From assembly GCA_937973555.1 (NCBI GenBank), contig CALJKL010000014.1:1-63669 (forward strand): 63,669 nucleotides of DNA, given 5' to 3'. This document shows positions 52,412-61,095 of the stretch, piece after piece. Under the pieces are notes generated by a model that saw only the letters and a list, made by a program, of their open reading frames with translations, searched no databases and had not been told where the DNA came from. Each line of letters begins with the position of its first letter. Positions within the stretch are counted from its first letter, which is position 1. The stretch is from an uncultured Flavobacteriales bacterium (lineage in GTDB: Bacteria > Bacteroidota > Bacteroidia > Flavobacteriales > Weeksellaceae). A program made the translations under genes and the position numbers.

Positions 52412-53185
52412 TTATATAATTCCAAGCCCCAAAAATACGGCAAAAACCAATAACGCCACTGCTACAAAAACCTGAATGGCCTCAATGGTTACTTTTTTTA
52501 ATATTTTATTTCCAAAATAGGCCCCTACAAAAGCTGAAAACGTTGCGGTGAATACCAGCCACCAATCCAAATTTTCAGGTAACTTAGAAATATTCTCTAT
52601 ATAAACACTCAGTCTAGAAATATCTATCATACAGGCAATTACAATTCCTGTGGCGATGAAGGATTCTTTGGATAAGCCAGCCCTGATGAGAAAGGCAGAA
52701 CGCAAAGCGCCTTGATGTCCGGAAAGTCCACCAAAGAAACCACTTAAAATCCCTCCAATCGGGAGATATTTTTTTGAAAATTGAAGTTTTTTAAAATAAG
52801 GAATCACATCAAATAAAGAAAAAAAGATCAGCAAGACAGAAATAACGATTTTCATTAAAGTAATTTCTCTTGTCTTCCCCAAAATTTCCACTTTTGCCAA
52901 GGCCGGAAATTCTACTAAATAATTTAACAATAATGCTCCTAAAATGGCTGTGATAAATGAAGGCAAACCAAATTTCAACAAAATTTCTTTATTGATTCCT
53001 TTTCCGGTAAGGAAAAGTTTAAAAATATTATTCAGAAAATGAACAATGGCTGTTAACGCAATAGCAATCTCCACCGGAAAAAACAAAGCAAAAACAGGCA
53101 ATAAAACAGTTCCTAACCCAAACCCCGAAAAAAAGGTAAGTGCCGAACCGAGCAATGCCACCAAAGAAATCCAAATAAATTCCAT
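52412..53185 (-). CDS. TauE/SafE-family sulfite exporter-like permease
   Basis: 257 residues with eight hydrophobic helices; the first block, VALLGSALTFFSGFGLGTVL, and the internal repeat ILSGFFGGLSGHQGALRSAF (about 151-170) are typical of the TauE/SafE permease family. In this family these regions form the two homologous halves. Substrate is unknown (sulfite, sulfonates or other anions). It precedes the pseudouridine synthase by one base. Confidence 0.88.
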   Translation of the reverse strand: MEFIWISLVALLGSALTFFSGFGLGTVLLPVFALFFPVEIAIALTAIVHFLNNIFKLFLTGKGINKEILLKFGLPSFITAILGALLLNYLVEFPALAKVEILGKTREITLMKIVISVLLIFFSLFDVIPYFKKLQFSKKYLPIGGILSGFFGGLSGHQGALRSAFLIRAGLSKESFIATGIVIACMIDISRLSVYIENISKLPENLDWWLVFTATFSAFVGAYFGNKILKKVTIEAIQVFVAVALLVFAVFLGLGII

Positions 53186-53196
53186 GAACTAAATAT

Positions 53197-53222
53197 AAAA
53201 AAGTCCTTCAAAAAAAGGACTT
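53197..53222 (-). terminator. Rho-independent terminator after panB
   Basis: AAGTCCTT (53201-53208) / AAGGACTT (53215-53222), T-run on the minus strand, six bases past the panB stop. Confidence 0.8.
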
Positions 53223-53227
53223 ATAAT

Positions 53228-54043
53228 TTAATAACTTTCTTTATCGTTAGGGAAATCAATTGCTTTCACGTCTTTAACATATTGAGAAACCGCCCCAGTA
53301 ATTTCGGTGTACAAATCAAGATATCTTCTGAGAAACTTAGGCGAAAAGCCTTTGTTCATGCCTACCATATCATGGTAAACCAATACCTGCCCATCACAAT
53401 CTGCTCCAGCCCCAATTCCAATGGTAGGAATGCTAATGCTTTCTGTCACTTGTTTGGCTAATTTGGCCGGAATTTTTTCCAAAACCAAGGCAAAACATCC
53501 CATTTCTTCCAAAATTTTGGCATCTTTTATGAGTTTCTCTGCTTCATCTTCTTCTTTTGCTCTTACTTTATAAGTTCCAAACTGATAGATGCTTTGTGGG
53601 GTCAATCCCAAATGTCCCATCACAGGAATTCCCGCATTTACCAATCTGGAAACAGACGCTGAAATTTCTTCCCCTCCTTCTATCTTTACGGCATGCGCAC
53701 CTGCTTCCTTCATCATCCTTACTCCAGATTCTAAGGCTTTTTGAGGATCTGACTGATACGTCCCGAAAGGTAAATCTACTACCACCAATGCTCGTTCTAC
53801 ACCCCTTACCACACATTGCGCATGATAAATCATTTGATCTAAAGTAATTGGTAAAGTAGTCTCATGCCCCGCCATTACATTGGCAGCAGAATCGCCTACC
53901 AATATTGCATCTACCCCACCGGCATCTACCATTTTGGCTGTGGTAAAATCATATGCGGTAAGCATGGTAATCTTTTCCTTATCGAATTTCATTTTTCGCA
54001 AGGTCTCTGTAGTAACTCTTTTTATTTCGGAATGAACAGACAT
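53228..54043 (-). CDS. panB: 3-methyl-2-oxobutanoate hydroxymethyltransferase
   Basis: First step of pantothenate synthesis: transfers a hydroxymethyl group from 5,10-methylene-tetrahydrofolate to ketoisovalerate. 271 residues with the Mg-binding region DAILVGDSAANVMAGHETTL (about 44-63) and GGEEISASV, VMGHLGLTPQS and TIGIGAGADCDGQVLVYHD (conserved blocks). The other pan genes are not nearby. The gene is monocistronic, between its own terminator and the crp-type gene's terminator. Confidence 0.96.
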   Translation of the reverse strand: MSVHSEIKRVTTETLRKMKFDKEKITMLTAYDFTTAKMVDAGGVDAILVGDSAANVMAGHETTLPITLDQMIYHAQCVVRGVERALVVVDLPFGTYQSDPQKALESGVRMMKEAGAHAVKIEGGEEISASVSRLVNAGIPVMGHLGLTPQSIYQFGTYKVRAKEEDEAEKLIKDAKILEEMGCFALVLEKIPAKLAKQVTESISIPTIGIGAGADCDGQVLVYHDMVGMNKGFSPKFLRRYLDLYTEITGAVSQYVKDVKAIDFPNDKESY

Positions 54044-54073
54044 AATATAATGGATTTATATAAAGTAAAATTA

Positions 54074-54104
54074 TAAAAAAAGCCGACATATAGTCGACCT
54101 TTTT
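54074..54104 (-). terminator. Rho-independent terminator after the Crp/Fnr gene
   Basis: Imperfect hairpin centred on CCGAC / GTCGA (54083-54096) with A- and T-runs on both sides; the minus-strand T-run follows. Confidence 0.65.
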
Positions 54105-54108
54105 CTAT

Positions 54109-54822
54109 TTACAAGGCTACGTGGCCTAATTTCCTAAGTTTTTCGTGGTTTAAGATTTTAATATTTCTTCCCTCCACTTCTATATACTGATCTTGTTTGA
54201 ATTCAGAAATCAATCTGATGGCGCTTTCAGTAGCCGTACCGATTAAATTAGCAATCTCTTCTCTCGTTAAAGATATTTTGATATAGCCTTCAGGATCCGT
54301 TCCCAATTTCTGTTCTAAAAGCAACAATACTTCTGCCAATCTTTCTCTTACGGTTTTTTGAGCCAAGAAAGTCACAATATTAGAACTTTCACCTAATTCA
54401 AAAGATATTTTTTGCAACATCGCATAAGAAAGATGAGAATCTACCTCCAAAAGGTGTAGAAAAACATCCGAAGGAATAAAGATGGCTTGCACATCACTCA
54501 TGGCTTCTGCAGTAGCCTGAAATGGCTCGCCCACCAATAGAGAACGGTATCCTACAATATCTCCTTCTTTGATGAATCTTAAAATCTGTTCTTTTCTATT
54601 AAAACCAAGTTTATATAATTTGGCAGTACCGCTTTCAATAAAAAAAACGCCTTCCACAGTTCTTCCTTCTTCAAAAAGCGCTTCTCCTTTATTAAAGAAC
54701 AGGGTTTGCTTGGCACTGATATATTTTGAATAGTCTTCTTTAGATAGTATTTCTTTGAATGCTTTATCATTAAAAACACTTAAAAATTTGTTTTCAATAA
54801 AAATTTGTTTTTCTAAAGACAT
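54109..54822 (-). CDS. Crp/Fnr-family regulator without Cys
   Basis: 237 residues: a cyclic-nucleotide-like sensory domain (about 20-130, with GEALFEEGRTVEGVFFIESG), a dimerisation helix, and an HTH (about 170-208, SLTREEIANLIGTATESAIR). The protein contains no Cys at all, so it cannot bind an Fnr-type [4Fe-4S] cluster; any oxygen response must be indirect. It is divergent from the cbb3 locus, the classical position for an Fnr-like regulator of that oxidase, so it is the best candidate for its control. Its own promoter is at 54851-54882. Confidence 0.88.
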   Translation of the reverse strand: MSLEKQIFIENKFLSVFNDKAFKEILSKEDYSKYISAKQTLFFNKGEALFEEGRTVEGVFFIESGTAKLYKLGFNRKEQILRFIKEGDIVGYRSLLVGEPFQATAEAMSDVQAIFIPSDVFLHLLEVDSHLSYAMLQKISFELGESSNIVTFLAQKTVRERLAEVLLLLEQKLGTDPEGYIKISLTREEIANLIGTATESAIRLISEFKQDQYIEVEGRNIKILNHEKLRKLGHVAL

Positions 54823-54850
54823 AAGATATAGTTTACATGATAATAATCAG

Positions 54851-54882
54851 CAAAATTAAACTTTTTTTAAAACTTATCACAA
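54851..54882 (-). promoter_or_regulatory. Candidate promoter for the Crp/Fnr gene
   Basis: TTG (54880-54882), 21 bases, TAATTTTG (54851-54858) on the minus strand. Confidence 0.5.
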
Positions 54883-54884
54883 TA

Positions 54885-54903
54885 TATTTTTGTCTTATTT
54901 TTG
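54885..54903 (+). promoter_or_regulatory. Candidate tandem -7 boxes for ccoI
   Basis: Two overlapping-spaced TATTTTTG boxes (54885-54892 and 54896-54903), 22 and 33 bases before the ATG at 54925. No consensus TTTG lies upstream, as expected for a promoter that needs an activator. It lies back to back with the Crp/Fnr promoter. Confidence 0.4.
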
Positions 54904-54924
54904 CACGTTCAACAAAATAAACAG

Positions 54925-57300
54925 ATGGCAGAAAATTGTTTCCATTGCGGACAGGAAATACAAAAAGAAAAAATTTTCTTTGATGAGAAAATCTTTTGCT
55001 GTAACGGGTGCAAATCTGTTTACGAAATTTTGAACATCAACAATCTCGGGAATTTTTATGAACTCAACAAAAACTCTGGGATAAGACCTGATGAAAACCT
55101 CACTCAGTTTGACTATCTTGACACTCTTGAAATTTTTGAAAAAGTAGTAGACTTTTCTGAAGGAAACACCACTTTGGTCACCTTCAAAATACCCGTAATA
55201 CATTGTAGTTCTTGCATTTGGCTATTGGAAAGCTTGCAAGACATTAACCCTAACATTAAGTACTCACAAGTAAACTTTACCCGAAAAACCCTTCAAGTTT
55301 CTTTCAACCATAATGATCTGAAATTGAGTGAATTGGCTAAATTTTTAACCAATTTAGGATACAAACCTGTTATTTCCTTAGAAACTGCAGAAAAAAAAGA
55401 AACGCCGGTAGATAGAAGCCTGATGATAAAAATGGCCGTTGCTGGTTTTGCCTTTGGAAATGCCATGTCTTTTGCCTTCGCAGAATACTTCAATGTGGGA
55501 AATGTTGAAGATTATTGGTTCAAACAGTTTACACCGTTTTTCCGGTTCATCTCCTTTTTGCTATCTATCCCAGTGGTATTTTATTCGGCGTCTGATTATT
55601 ACAAATCTGCCTGGTTTGGACTCAAAAACAAAATTATAAATATAGACGTTCCTATTGTTTTGGGAATTTTGGTCCTTTTCGGAAGAAGCATTTACGAAGC
55701 CGTAACTGGATATGGACCTGGATATTTTGACACGCTGTGTGGGTTGCTGTTCTTTATGCTTTTGGGGAAAATTTTCCAAAAAAGAACTTACAATGCCCTT
55801 TCTTACGACAGGGATTTCAAGTCTTTTTATCCTATTGCGGTTACAAAAGTGGATTTCGGAGGCAAGCAGCAAAACATCCTGCTTTCTGAAATTAAGGTAG
55901 GAGACAGAATTTTGGTGAGAAACCAAGAAATAATACCGGTAGATGCTATCCTTATTAATGGAGAAGGCAATATTGACAACAGTTTCATTACCGGAGAAAG
56001 CGCCACAATCAGCAAAAATCCCGGTGACAAAATCTTTGCTGGAGGAAAACAAATCGGATCAATTCTGGAATTGGAAGTCATCAAAACCGTAAACCAAAGT
56101 TATCTTACCCAGCTTTGGAACAAGGAGGCATTCAGAAAAGAAGAATTGGGCCTAGATACTTTAGTCAACCAAATTTCTAAATATTTCACCTTTATTATTT
56201 TAGGCATTACCCTTCTTGCAGGAATATACTGGTATCAAATCGATTTCGAAAAAATGTTCCAGGTGGTTTCCGCCATTCTTATTGTAGCCTGTCCATGTGC
56301 TTTGGCATTGTCTACGCCTTTTACAATGGGGCATATAATGAGAATTTTAGGCAGAAATAAAATGTATGTAAAAGATGCACTAACCATAGAGAAAATGGCC
56401 AAAATAGATACTTTGGTTTTTGACAAAACAGGAACCATTACCTATAATAAAAAGGCAAATATCAGTTTTGAAGGTACAGAACTTTCAGAATTTGATTTGA
56501 AGAATCTAAAGTCATTGCTAAAAAACTCCAATCATCCACTTTCTAAATCTTTATATGAATATATAACAGTAGAAGATGAATATTTTCCAATAGAAAATTT
56601 CACAGAAACGGCCGGAAAAGGATATGAAGCTTTAGTAAGAAATAAAGTATACAAAATAGGTTCTGCTAGCTTTACAAGTCAAGAAGCAAAATCCCTGGAA
56701 ACAGCTGTTTACATCAAAAGAGACGGCGAATTTTTAGGAAAATTTGTCTTTAAAAATGAATATCGAGAAGGTTTGGCGGAGATGGCAAATCAACTTAATT
56801 TATATAAAATACATGTTTTAAGTGGGGATAATTCTTCAGAAGCCGAAACCCTAAAGGCCTTACTTCCCAATATTGCTGAAATGAGGTTCAATCAATCTCC
56901 TGAAGACAAACTGGAATACATAAAATCTCTACAAGAACAAGGCAAAAAAGTAGCCATGCTGGGAGATGGACTAAATGATGCCGGAGCGCTGAAGCAAAGC
57001 AACATAGGGATTGCCATTGCAGATGACACCAACTCCTTTACTCCAAGTTCAGATGTGATTATGAATGGAGGCGTCTTAACAAAAATTCATGATTATTTTT
57101 CGTTAACAAAAGATGCCATGACTATTATTAAAATTACATTCGTAATCAGTTTATTATACAATGTAGTAGGTTTATCAATAGCCATTATAGGTAAAATGTC
57201 ACCACTTGTTGCTGCTATTTTAATGCCAATAAGCTCCATAAGCGTAGTGGTTTTCACCTCTTTATCTACCTGGTTAAGAGCAAGAAAATATTTCAAATAG
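54925..57300 (+). CDS. ccoI: Copper-translocating P1B ATPase for cbb3 assembly
   Basis: 791 residues from the ATG at 54925-54927 (a TTG at 54901 is in frame but adds nothing recognisable). An N-terminal Cys-rich zinc-ribbon-like domain (Cys5, 8, 25, 26, 29) precedes a heavy-metal-associated domain with HCSSC (about 91-95), eight membrane helices, TGES, the CPC ion site VACPCALALS (about 454-463) and DKTGT (about 497-501). It supplies Cu to the cbb3 oxidase (CcoI/FixI role). It heads the rightward cco cluster; ccoS follows 124 bases later. Confidence 0.94.
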   Translation: MAENCFHCGQEIQKEKIFFDEKIFCCNGCKSVYEILNINNLGNFYELNKNSGIRPDENLTQFDYLDTLEIFEKVVDFSEGNTTLVTFKIPVIHCSSCIWLLESLQDINPNIKYSQVNFTRKTLQVSFNHNDLKLSELAKFLTNLGYKPVISLETAEKKETPVDRSLMIKMAVAGFAFGNAMSFAFAEYFNVGNVEDYWFKQFTPFFRFISFLLSIPVVFYSASDYYKSAWFGLKNKIINIDVPIVLGILVLFGRSIYEAVTGYGPGYFDTLCGLLFFMLLGKIFQKRTYNALSYDRDFKSFYPIAVTKVDFGGKQQNILLSEIKVGDRILVRNQEIIPVDAILINGEGNIDNSFITGESATISKNPGDKIFAGGKQIGSILELEVIKTVNQSYLTQLWNKEAFRKEELGLDTLVNQISKYFTFIILGITLLAGIYWYQIDFEKMFQVVSAILIVACPCALALSTPFTMGHIMRILGRNKMYVKDALTIEKMAKIDTLVFDKTGTITYNKKANISFEGTELSEFDLKNLKSLLKNSNHPLSKSLYEYITVEDEYFPIENFTETAGKGYEALVRNKVYKIGSASFTSQEAKSLETAVYIKRDGEFLGKFVFKNEYREGLAEMANQLNLYKIHVLSGDNSSEAETLKALLPNIAEMRFNQSPEDKLEYIKSLQEQGKKVAMLGDGLNDAGALKQSNIGIAIADDTNSFTPSSDVIMNGGVLTKIHDYFSLTKDAMTIIKITFVISLLYNVVGLSIAIIGKMSPLVAAILMPISSISVVVFTSLSTWLRARKYFK

Positions 57301-57390
57301 ATAGAATTCAGACAAAAAAATCTTATTTAGAATATTTATAAATTATTTTTATTTAACATATCATGACGAATATCATTAAAAATGCTTAAT

Positions 57391-57418
57391 TTTGGACGGC
57401 AAAATCCATTTATATTTG
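57391..57418 (+). promoter_or_regulatory. Candidate promoter for ccoS-ccoNOQP
   Basis: TTTG (57391-57394), 16 bases, TATATTTG (57411-57418). Spacing is short, and the predicted start is within two bases of the ccoS GTG at 57425, so the message would have almost no leader. Confidence 0.45.
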
Positions 57419-57424
57419 TAAATC

Positions 57425-57616
57425 GTGGAAATACTCTATTTGATGATCATATGCAGCGTTTCTTTAGCTGTAGTTTTCCTGATAATATTCATTATTAGTG
57501 CAAAAAATGGTCAGTTTGAAGATGATGAATCTCCTGCGGTAAGGATTTTATTCGAGGATAAAAATCCTGAATCAGAACAGAAAGAGGCTGAAGAGAATAA
57601 AAATAAACCAGAATAG
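57425..57616 (+). CDS. ccoS: Cytochrome oxidase maturation protein CcoS
   Basis: 63 residues from a GTG start (57425-57427). One membrane helix (about 4-25) then SAKNGQFEDDESPAVRILFE, the family signature of CcoS, which is needed for insertion of redox cofactors into the cbb3 oxidase. The C-terminus is acidic. It precedes the fused catalytic-subunit gene by 34 bases. Confidence 0.9.
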   Translation: MEILYLMIICSVSLAVVFLIIFIISAKNGQFEDDESPAVRILFEDKNPESEQKEAEENKNKPE

Positions 57617-57650
57617 AATAAAAGAATATATAATAAAGTGATTAGTTAAT

Positions 57651-59924
57651 ATGGAAACACAAAAGTTTAGTTATGACAACAGCATTGTGCGCGCATTTCT
57701 TTACGCAATGGTTACCTTCGGTGTCGTAGGTTTCTTGGTAGGATTAATCGTGGCATCATTGCTATTCTTCCCAGAACTTCCGGAATATCTGTTTGGTACA
57801 GATGATCCTACTGTTAGCGTTAGCAGTAACATTATGGGATTGGTAAAAACGCATGGGGCGTTTGGTTTCGGCAGATTGAGAATGCTTCACACCAGTGCGG
57901 TAATTTTCGCATTTGTAGGAAACTGTATTTTCGCTGGCGTTTATTACTCACTTCAGAGATTATTAAAGGCAAGAATGTACAGTGATGTTCTTTCTTGGAT
58001 CAATTTCTGGGGTTGGCAATTAATCGTCGTTACCGTTGTAATTACCTTCTTAATGGGTATTAATACTTCTAAAGAGTATGCAGAACACGAATGGCCAATT
58101 GATATTATGATTGCCGTAGTGTGGATCATCTTTGGTATTAATATGTTTGGTACTATTGCCAAAAGAAGAGTAAGACACCTCTATGTAGCCATTTGGTTTT
58201 ATATTGCAACATGGGTAGGAATTACAATGCTACATGTTTTTAACAACTTAGAAGTTCCATTATCATTTACCGGCTGGAAATCTTATTCTGCTTACGCCGG
58301 AGCAAAAGATGCAATTGTACAATGGTGGTATGGGCATAATGCGGTAGCATTCTTCTTAACGACACCTGTACTAGGTTTAATGTACTATTTTATGCCAAAA
58401 GCGGCGGAAAGACCAGTTTTCTCATACAAACTTTCTATCATCCACTTCTGGTCATTAATTTTCGTTTATATTTGGGCTGGTCCTCACCACCTTTTATATA
58501 CTGCCTTGCCAGGTTGGGCACAGGCATTAGGAACTTCTTTCTCCATAGCTCTTATCGCTCCGTCTTGGGGAGGTATGCTTAACGGTTTATTAACCTTAAG
58601 AGGTGCTTGGGACAAAGTAAGAGAAAATCCTGTATTGAAATTTTTCGTAGTAGCTGTAACAGGATATGGTATGGCCACTTTCGAAGGACCGCTATTAGCG
58701 ACTAAAACTTTAAACAAAATCGGTCACTTTACAGACTGGGTAATTGGGCACGTACACATCGGTGCATTAGGATGGAATGGTTTCATCGCTTTCGGTATGT
58801 TATATTATTTGCTTCCAATTCTTTGGAGAACCAAATTATGGTCTGTAAAATTAGCCAATTGGCATTTCTGGTTAGGTACTTTAGGTATTATCTTCTATGC
58901 AATACCATTGTATATTTCAGGATTTACTCAAGGTTTAATGTGGAAACAGTTCAACCCAGATGGAACTTTGGTTTACAAAAACTGGTTAGATACTGTAACG
59001 GCTGTTATTCCTTATTATGAAATGAGATTCTTTGGAGGTTTATTATACTTCACTGGTGCTATCTTAATGGTTGTGAATTTAATTGCAACTGTAAGAAGTG
59101 GTTCTTTCCAAAAAGAAACTCCTGTAGAAGCTCCTGCGCTTGCTAAAATAAGCAATACAAGAAAAGAAGGAGAAGGAAGACACCTTTGGTTAGAAAGAAT
59201 GCCATTATACTTATCATTGCTTGCTTTCGTAGCATTGGCAATTGGTGGTATGATCGAAATTATTCCTACCCTTACGGTAAAAGACAATGTACCTACTATT
59301 GCTTCAGTAAAACCGTATTCTCCACTAGAATTAGAAGGTAGAGATTTATACATCAGAGAAGGATGTAATGCTTGTCACTCACAAATGATCAGACCATTCA
59401 GAGATGAAGTGGTAAGATTCAATGGTAAAAACGGACAATATTCTAAAGCAGGTGAATATGTTTATGACAGACCTTTCTTATGGGGTTCTAAAAGAACAGG
59501 ACCAGATTTACATAGAGAAGGTGGTAAAAACCCAGATACATGGCACTTCAAACATATGTTGAACCCAAGAGTTACTTCTCCTGGTTCTATCATGCCTAGA
59601 TACCCTTGGTTAATTTATTCAGAATTAGACAGATCTAAAACTAAAGATAAATTAGTCTTAATGAAAAACGTTTTCGGATACCCTTACACGGATGAAGAAA
59701 TCAATAATGTTGATAAAATTGTAGACGAACAAGCTGCTAAAGTTGTAGAAGGAATCTATTCTGGAGATCCAGAAATTAAAAAGGCTATTGAAGAGCAAAA
59801 AGCGAAAGAAGGTGATAAATTTATCCCTCTAGAAAAACGTGAAATTGTAGCGCTGATTGCATATCTACAAAGATTAGGTACAGATATTAAAACATCTGAC
59901 GTAAAAACAGCCAGCAATAACTAA
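57651..59924 (+). CDS. ccoNO: Fused cbb3 oxidase subunits CcoN and CcoO
   Basis: 757 residues combining the haem-copper subunit I (about 1-510) and the mono-haem cytochrome c subunit II (about 540-757); the two are separate genes in Proteobacteria. About twelve membrane helices are present. His ligands are seen in LHTSAVIF, WWYGHNAVAFF and AGPHHLLYTAL, and VIGHVHIGALGWNG. In the CcoO part CNACHSQMIRPFRDE (about 571-585) binds haem c. It is the terminal O2 reductase for low oxygen. A strong Lys/Glu-rich C-terminal tail follows. Confidence 0.95.
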   Translation: METQKFSYDNSIVRAFLYAMVTFGVVGFLVGLIVASLLFFPELPEYLFGTDDPTVSVSSNIMGLVKTHGAFGFGRLRMLHTSAVIFAFVGNCIFAGVYYSLQRLLKARMYSDVLSWINFWGWQLIVVTVVITFLMGINTSKEYAEHEWPIDIMIAVVWIIFGINMFGTIAKRRVRHLYVAIWFYIATWVGITMLHVFNNLEVPLSFTGWKSYSAYAGAKDAIVQWWYGHNAVAFFLTTPVLGLMYYFMPKAAERPVFSYKLSIIHFWSLIFVYIWAGPHHLLYTALPGWAQALGTSFSIALIAPSWGGMLNGLLTLRGAWDKVRENPVLKFFVVAVTGYGMATFEGPLLATKTLNKIGHFTDWVIGHVHIGALGWNGFIAFGMLYYLLPILWRTKLWSVKLANWHFWLGTLGIIFYAIPLYISGFTQGLMWKQFNPDGTLVYKNWLDTVTAVIPYYEMRFFGGLLYFTGAILMVVNLIATVRSGSFQKETPVEAPALAKISNTRKEGEGRHLWLERMPLYLSLLAFVALAIGGMIEIIPTLTVKDNVPTIASVKPYSPLELEGRDLYIREGCNACHSQMIRPFRDEVVRFNGKNGQYSKAGEYVYDRPFLWGSKRTGPDLHREGGKNPDTWHFKHMLNPRVTSPGSIMPRYPWLIYSELDRSKTKDKLVLMKNVFGYPYTDEEINNVDKIVDEQAAKVVEGIYSGDPEIKKAIEEQKAKEGDKFIPLEKREIVALIAYLQRLGTDIKTSDVKTASNN

Positions 59925-59953
59925 TAAGTCTTAACTAAAGGAGTTTTTTCAAA

Positions 59954-60142
59954 ATGATACCCAATAATTTTAAAGATATATTAGCCAATACAGAAAATGC
60001 TGGTTTCTACCAGACACTTTCTATGATTATCTTTATCATATTTTTCATAGGTACGGTTTACTATGTAATGAGCAAACCAAAAAAACACTATGAAGATGTT
60101 GAAAAAGCTCCTTTGGAAGATGACGAAGATCAAAACAATTAA
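59954..60142 (+). CDS. ccoQ: CcoQ-like cbb3 oxidase subunit
   Basis: 62 residues with one membrane helix (about 19-37) and an acidic tail (LEDDEDQNN). Position between ccoNO and ccoP and the size fit CcoQ, which stabilises the cbb3 complex. A Shine-Dalgarno-like AAAGGAG lies at 59937-59943, unusual for this low-SD organism. Confidence 0.8.
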   Translation: MIPNNFKDILANTENAGFYQTLSMIIFIIFFIGTVYYVMSKPKKHYEDVEKAPLEDDEDQNN

Positions 60143-60161
60143 GTTCTAAAAAATTAAAGAT

Positions 60162-61028
60162 ATGAAACATAGAACACCCGTATTTGTAAACATCATACTG
60201 ATATTGTTCATATTAGTTTTCTTATACTATATGTTCATCCAGAATACTTCTTTCCTTTCTTCTCCTTACTTCTGGGGAACAGCAGTAATAGGAGTGGTTT
60301 TAGCCTTCATCTATAACGCAATTGGTGGCTTGGCAGAAAACGAAAGATTCAAATTAATGTCTGATGAAGAAAAGGCAATTTTCGTAAAAGAAAAAGAAAT
60401 ACCTTACTTCAAAAGAGTATATGACAGTGCCTTCAAAAAACAATCTGATGTGGAAGAAAAAGACATCCTTATCGACCACGGATTTGATGGTATTATGGAG
60501 CTAGACAACCAGTTACCAAAATGGTGGCTTGGCTTATTCTACTTCGGAGTAGTATATGCTGCAGTATACCTTACGGCTTATGCTGTTACAGATTTTGCTC
60601 ACCCAGACAAAGAATATGAAGCAGAACACAAACAGGAAATTGCATCAGTAGCTGAATGGATGAAAAACACGCCTCCTCCAACTATTGACAATGCAAAATA
60701 TTCTGCAGATAATATTGCTGAAGGAGAACAAATCTTCAAAACCAACTGTGTTACTTGTCACCAAGAAGGTGGTAAAGGAGGTATTGGACCAAACCTAACA
60801 GATGATTTTTGGAAAAACCAAAAAGAGAAAACTTTATTCAAAAACGTTTTCCATATTGTAACCAATGGTGTAGAAGGTACTCAGATGCAAGCTTGGGGTA
60901 AAAATGGAGTATTAACCGGTTTCGACATCGAAAAGGTTGCTGCTTATGTATACCACATCAACCAAGAAATGCCTGATGCTGTAGGGGGTGCTGCTCCTCA
61001 AGGTACCAAAGCAAATTGGGAAAAATAA
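60162..61028 (+). CDS. ccoP: Cbb3 oxidase subunit CcoP, single haem c
   Basis: 288 residues. Two helices at the N-terminus (about 7-50) and one near 122-142 anchor the protein. Only one CxxCH is present, CVTCH at 196-200, with the haem ligand Met in GTQMQAWG; proteobacterial CcoP has two. An N-terminal cytoplasmic segment (60-115) is a recognised Bacteroidota extension of CcoP. It carries electrons from a donor cytochrome to CcoO. The single haem probably means one electron-relay site less. It starts 19 bases after ccoQ. Confidence 0.9.
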   Translation: MKHRTPVFVNIILILFILVFLYYMFIQNTSFLSSPYFWGTAVIGVVLAFIYNAIGGLAENERFKLMSDEEKAIFVKEKEIPYFKRVYDSAFKKQSDVEEKDILIDHGFDGIMELDNQLPKWWLGLFYFGVVYAAVYLTAYAVTDFAHPDKEYEAEHKQEIASVAEWMKNTPPPTIDNAKYSADNIAEGEQIFKTNCVTCHQEGGKGGIGPNLTDDFWKNQKEKTLFKNVFHIVTNGVEGTQMQAWGKNGVLTGFDIEKVAAYVYHINQEMPDAVGGAAPQGTKANWEK

Positions 61029-61095
61029 ATAAGCAATTATATATTTGTTATAAAAATATGGAAAGTTAATTTTTATAATAAATTAAATATACAAA

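Noticed and set aside
57361..57400. FNR/CRP-like box in the ccoS leader (TATCATGACGAATATCAT)
   Set aside because: Only a loose repeat of ATATCAT; no match to TTGAT-N4-ATCAA, so not called an operator.
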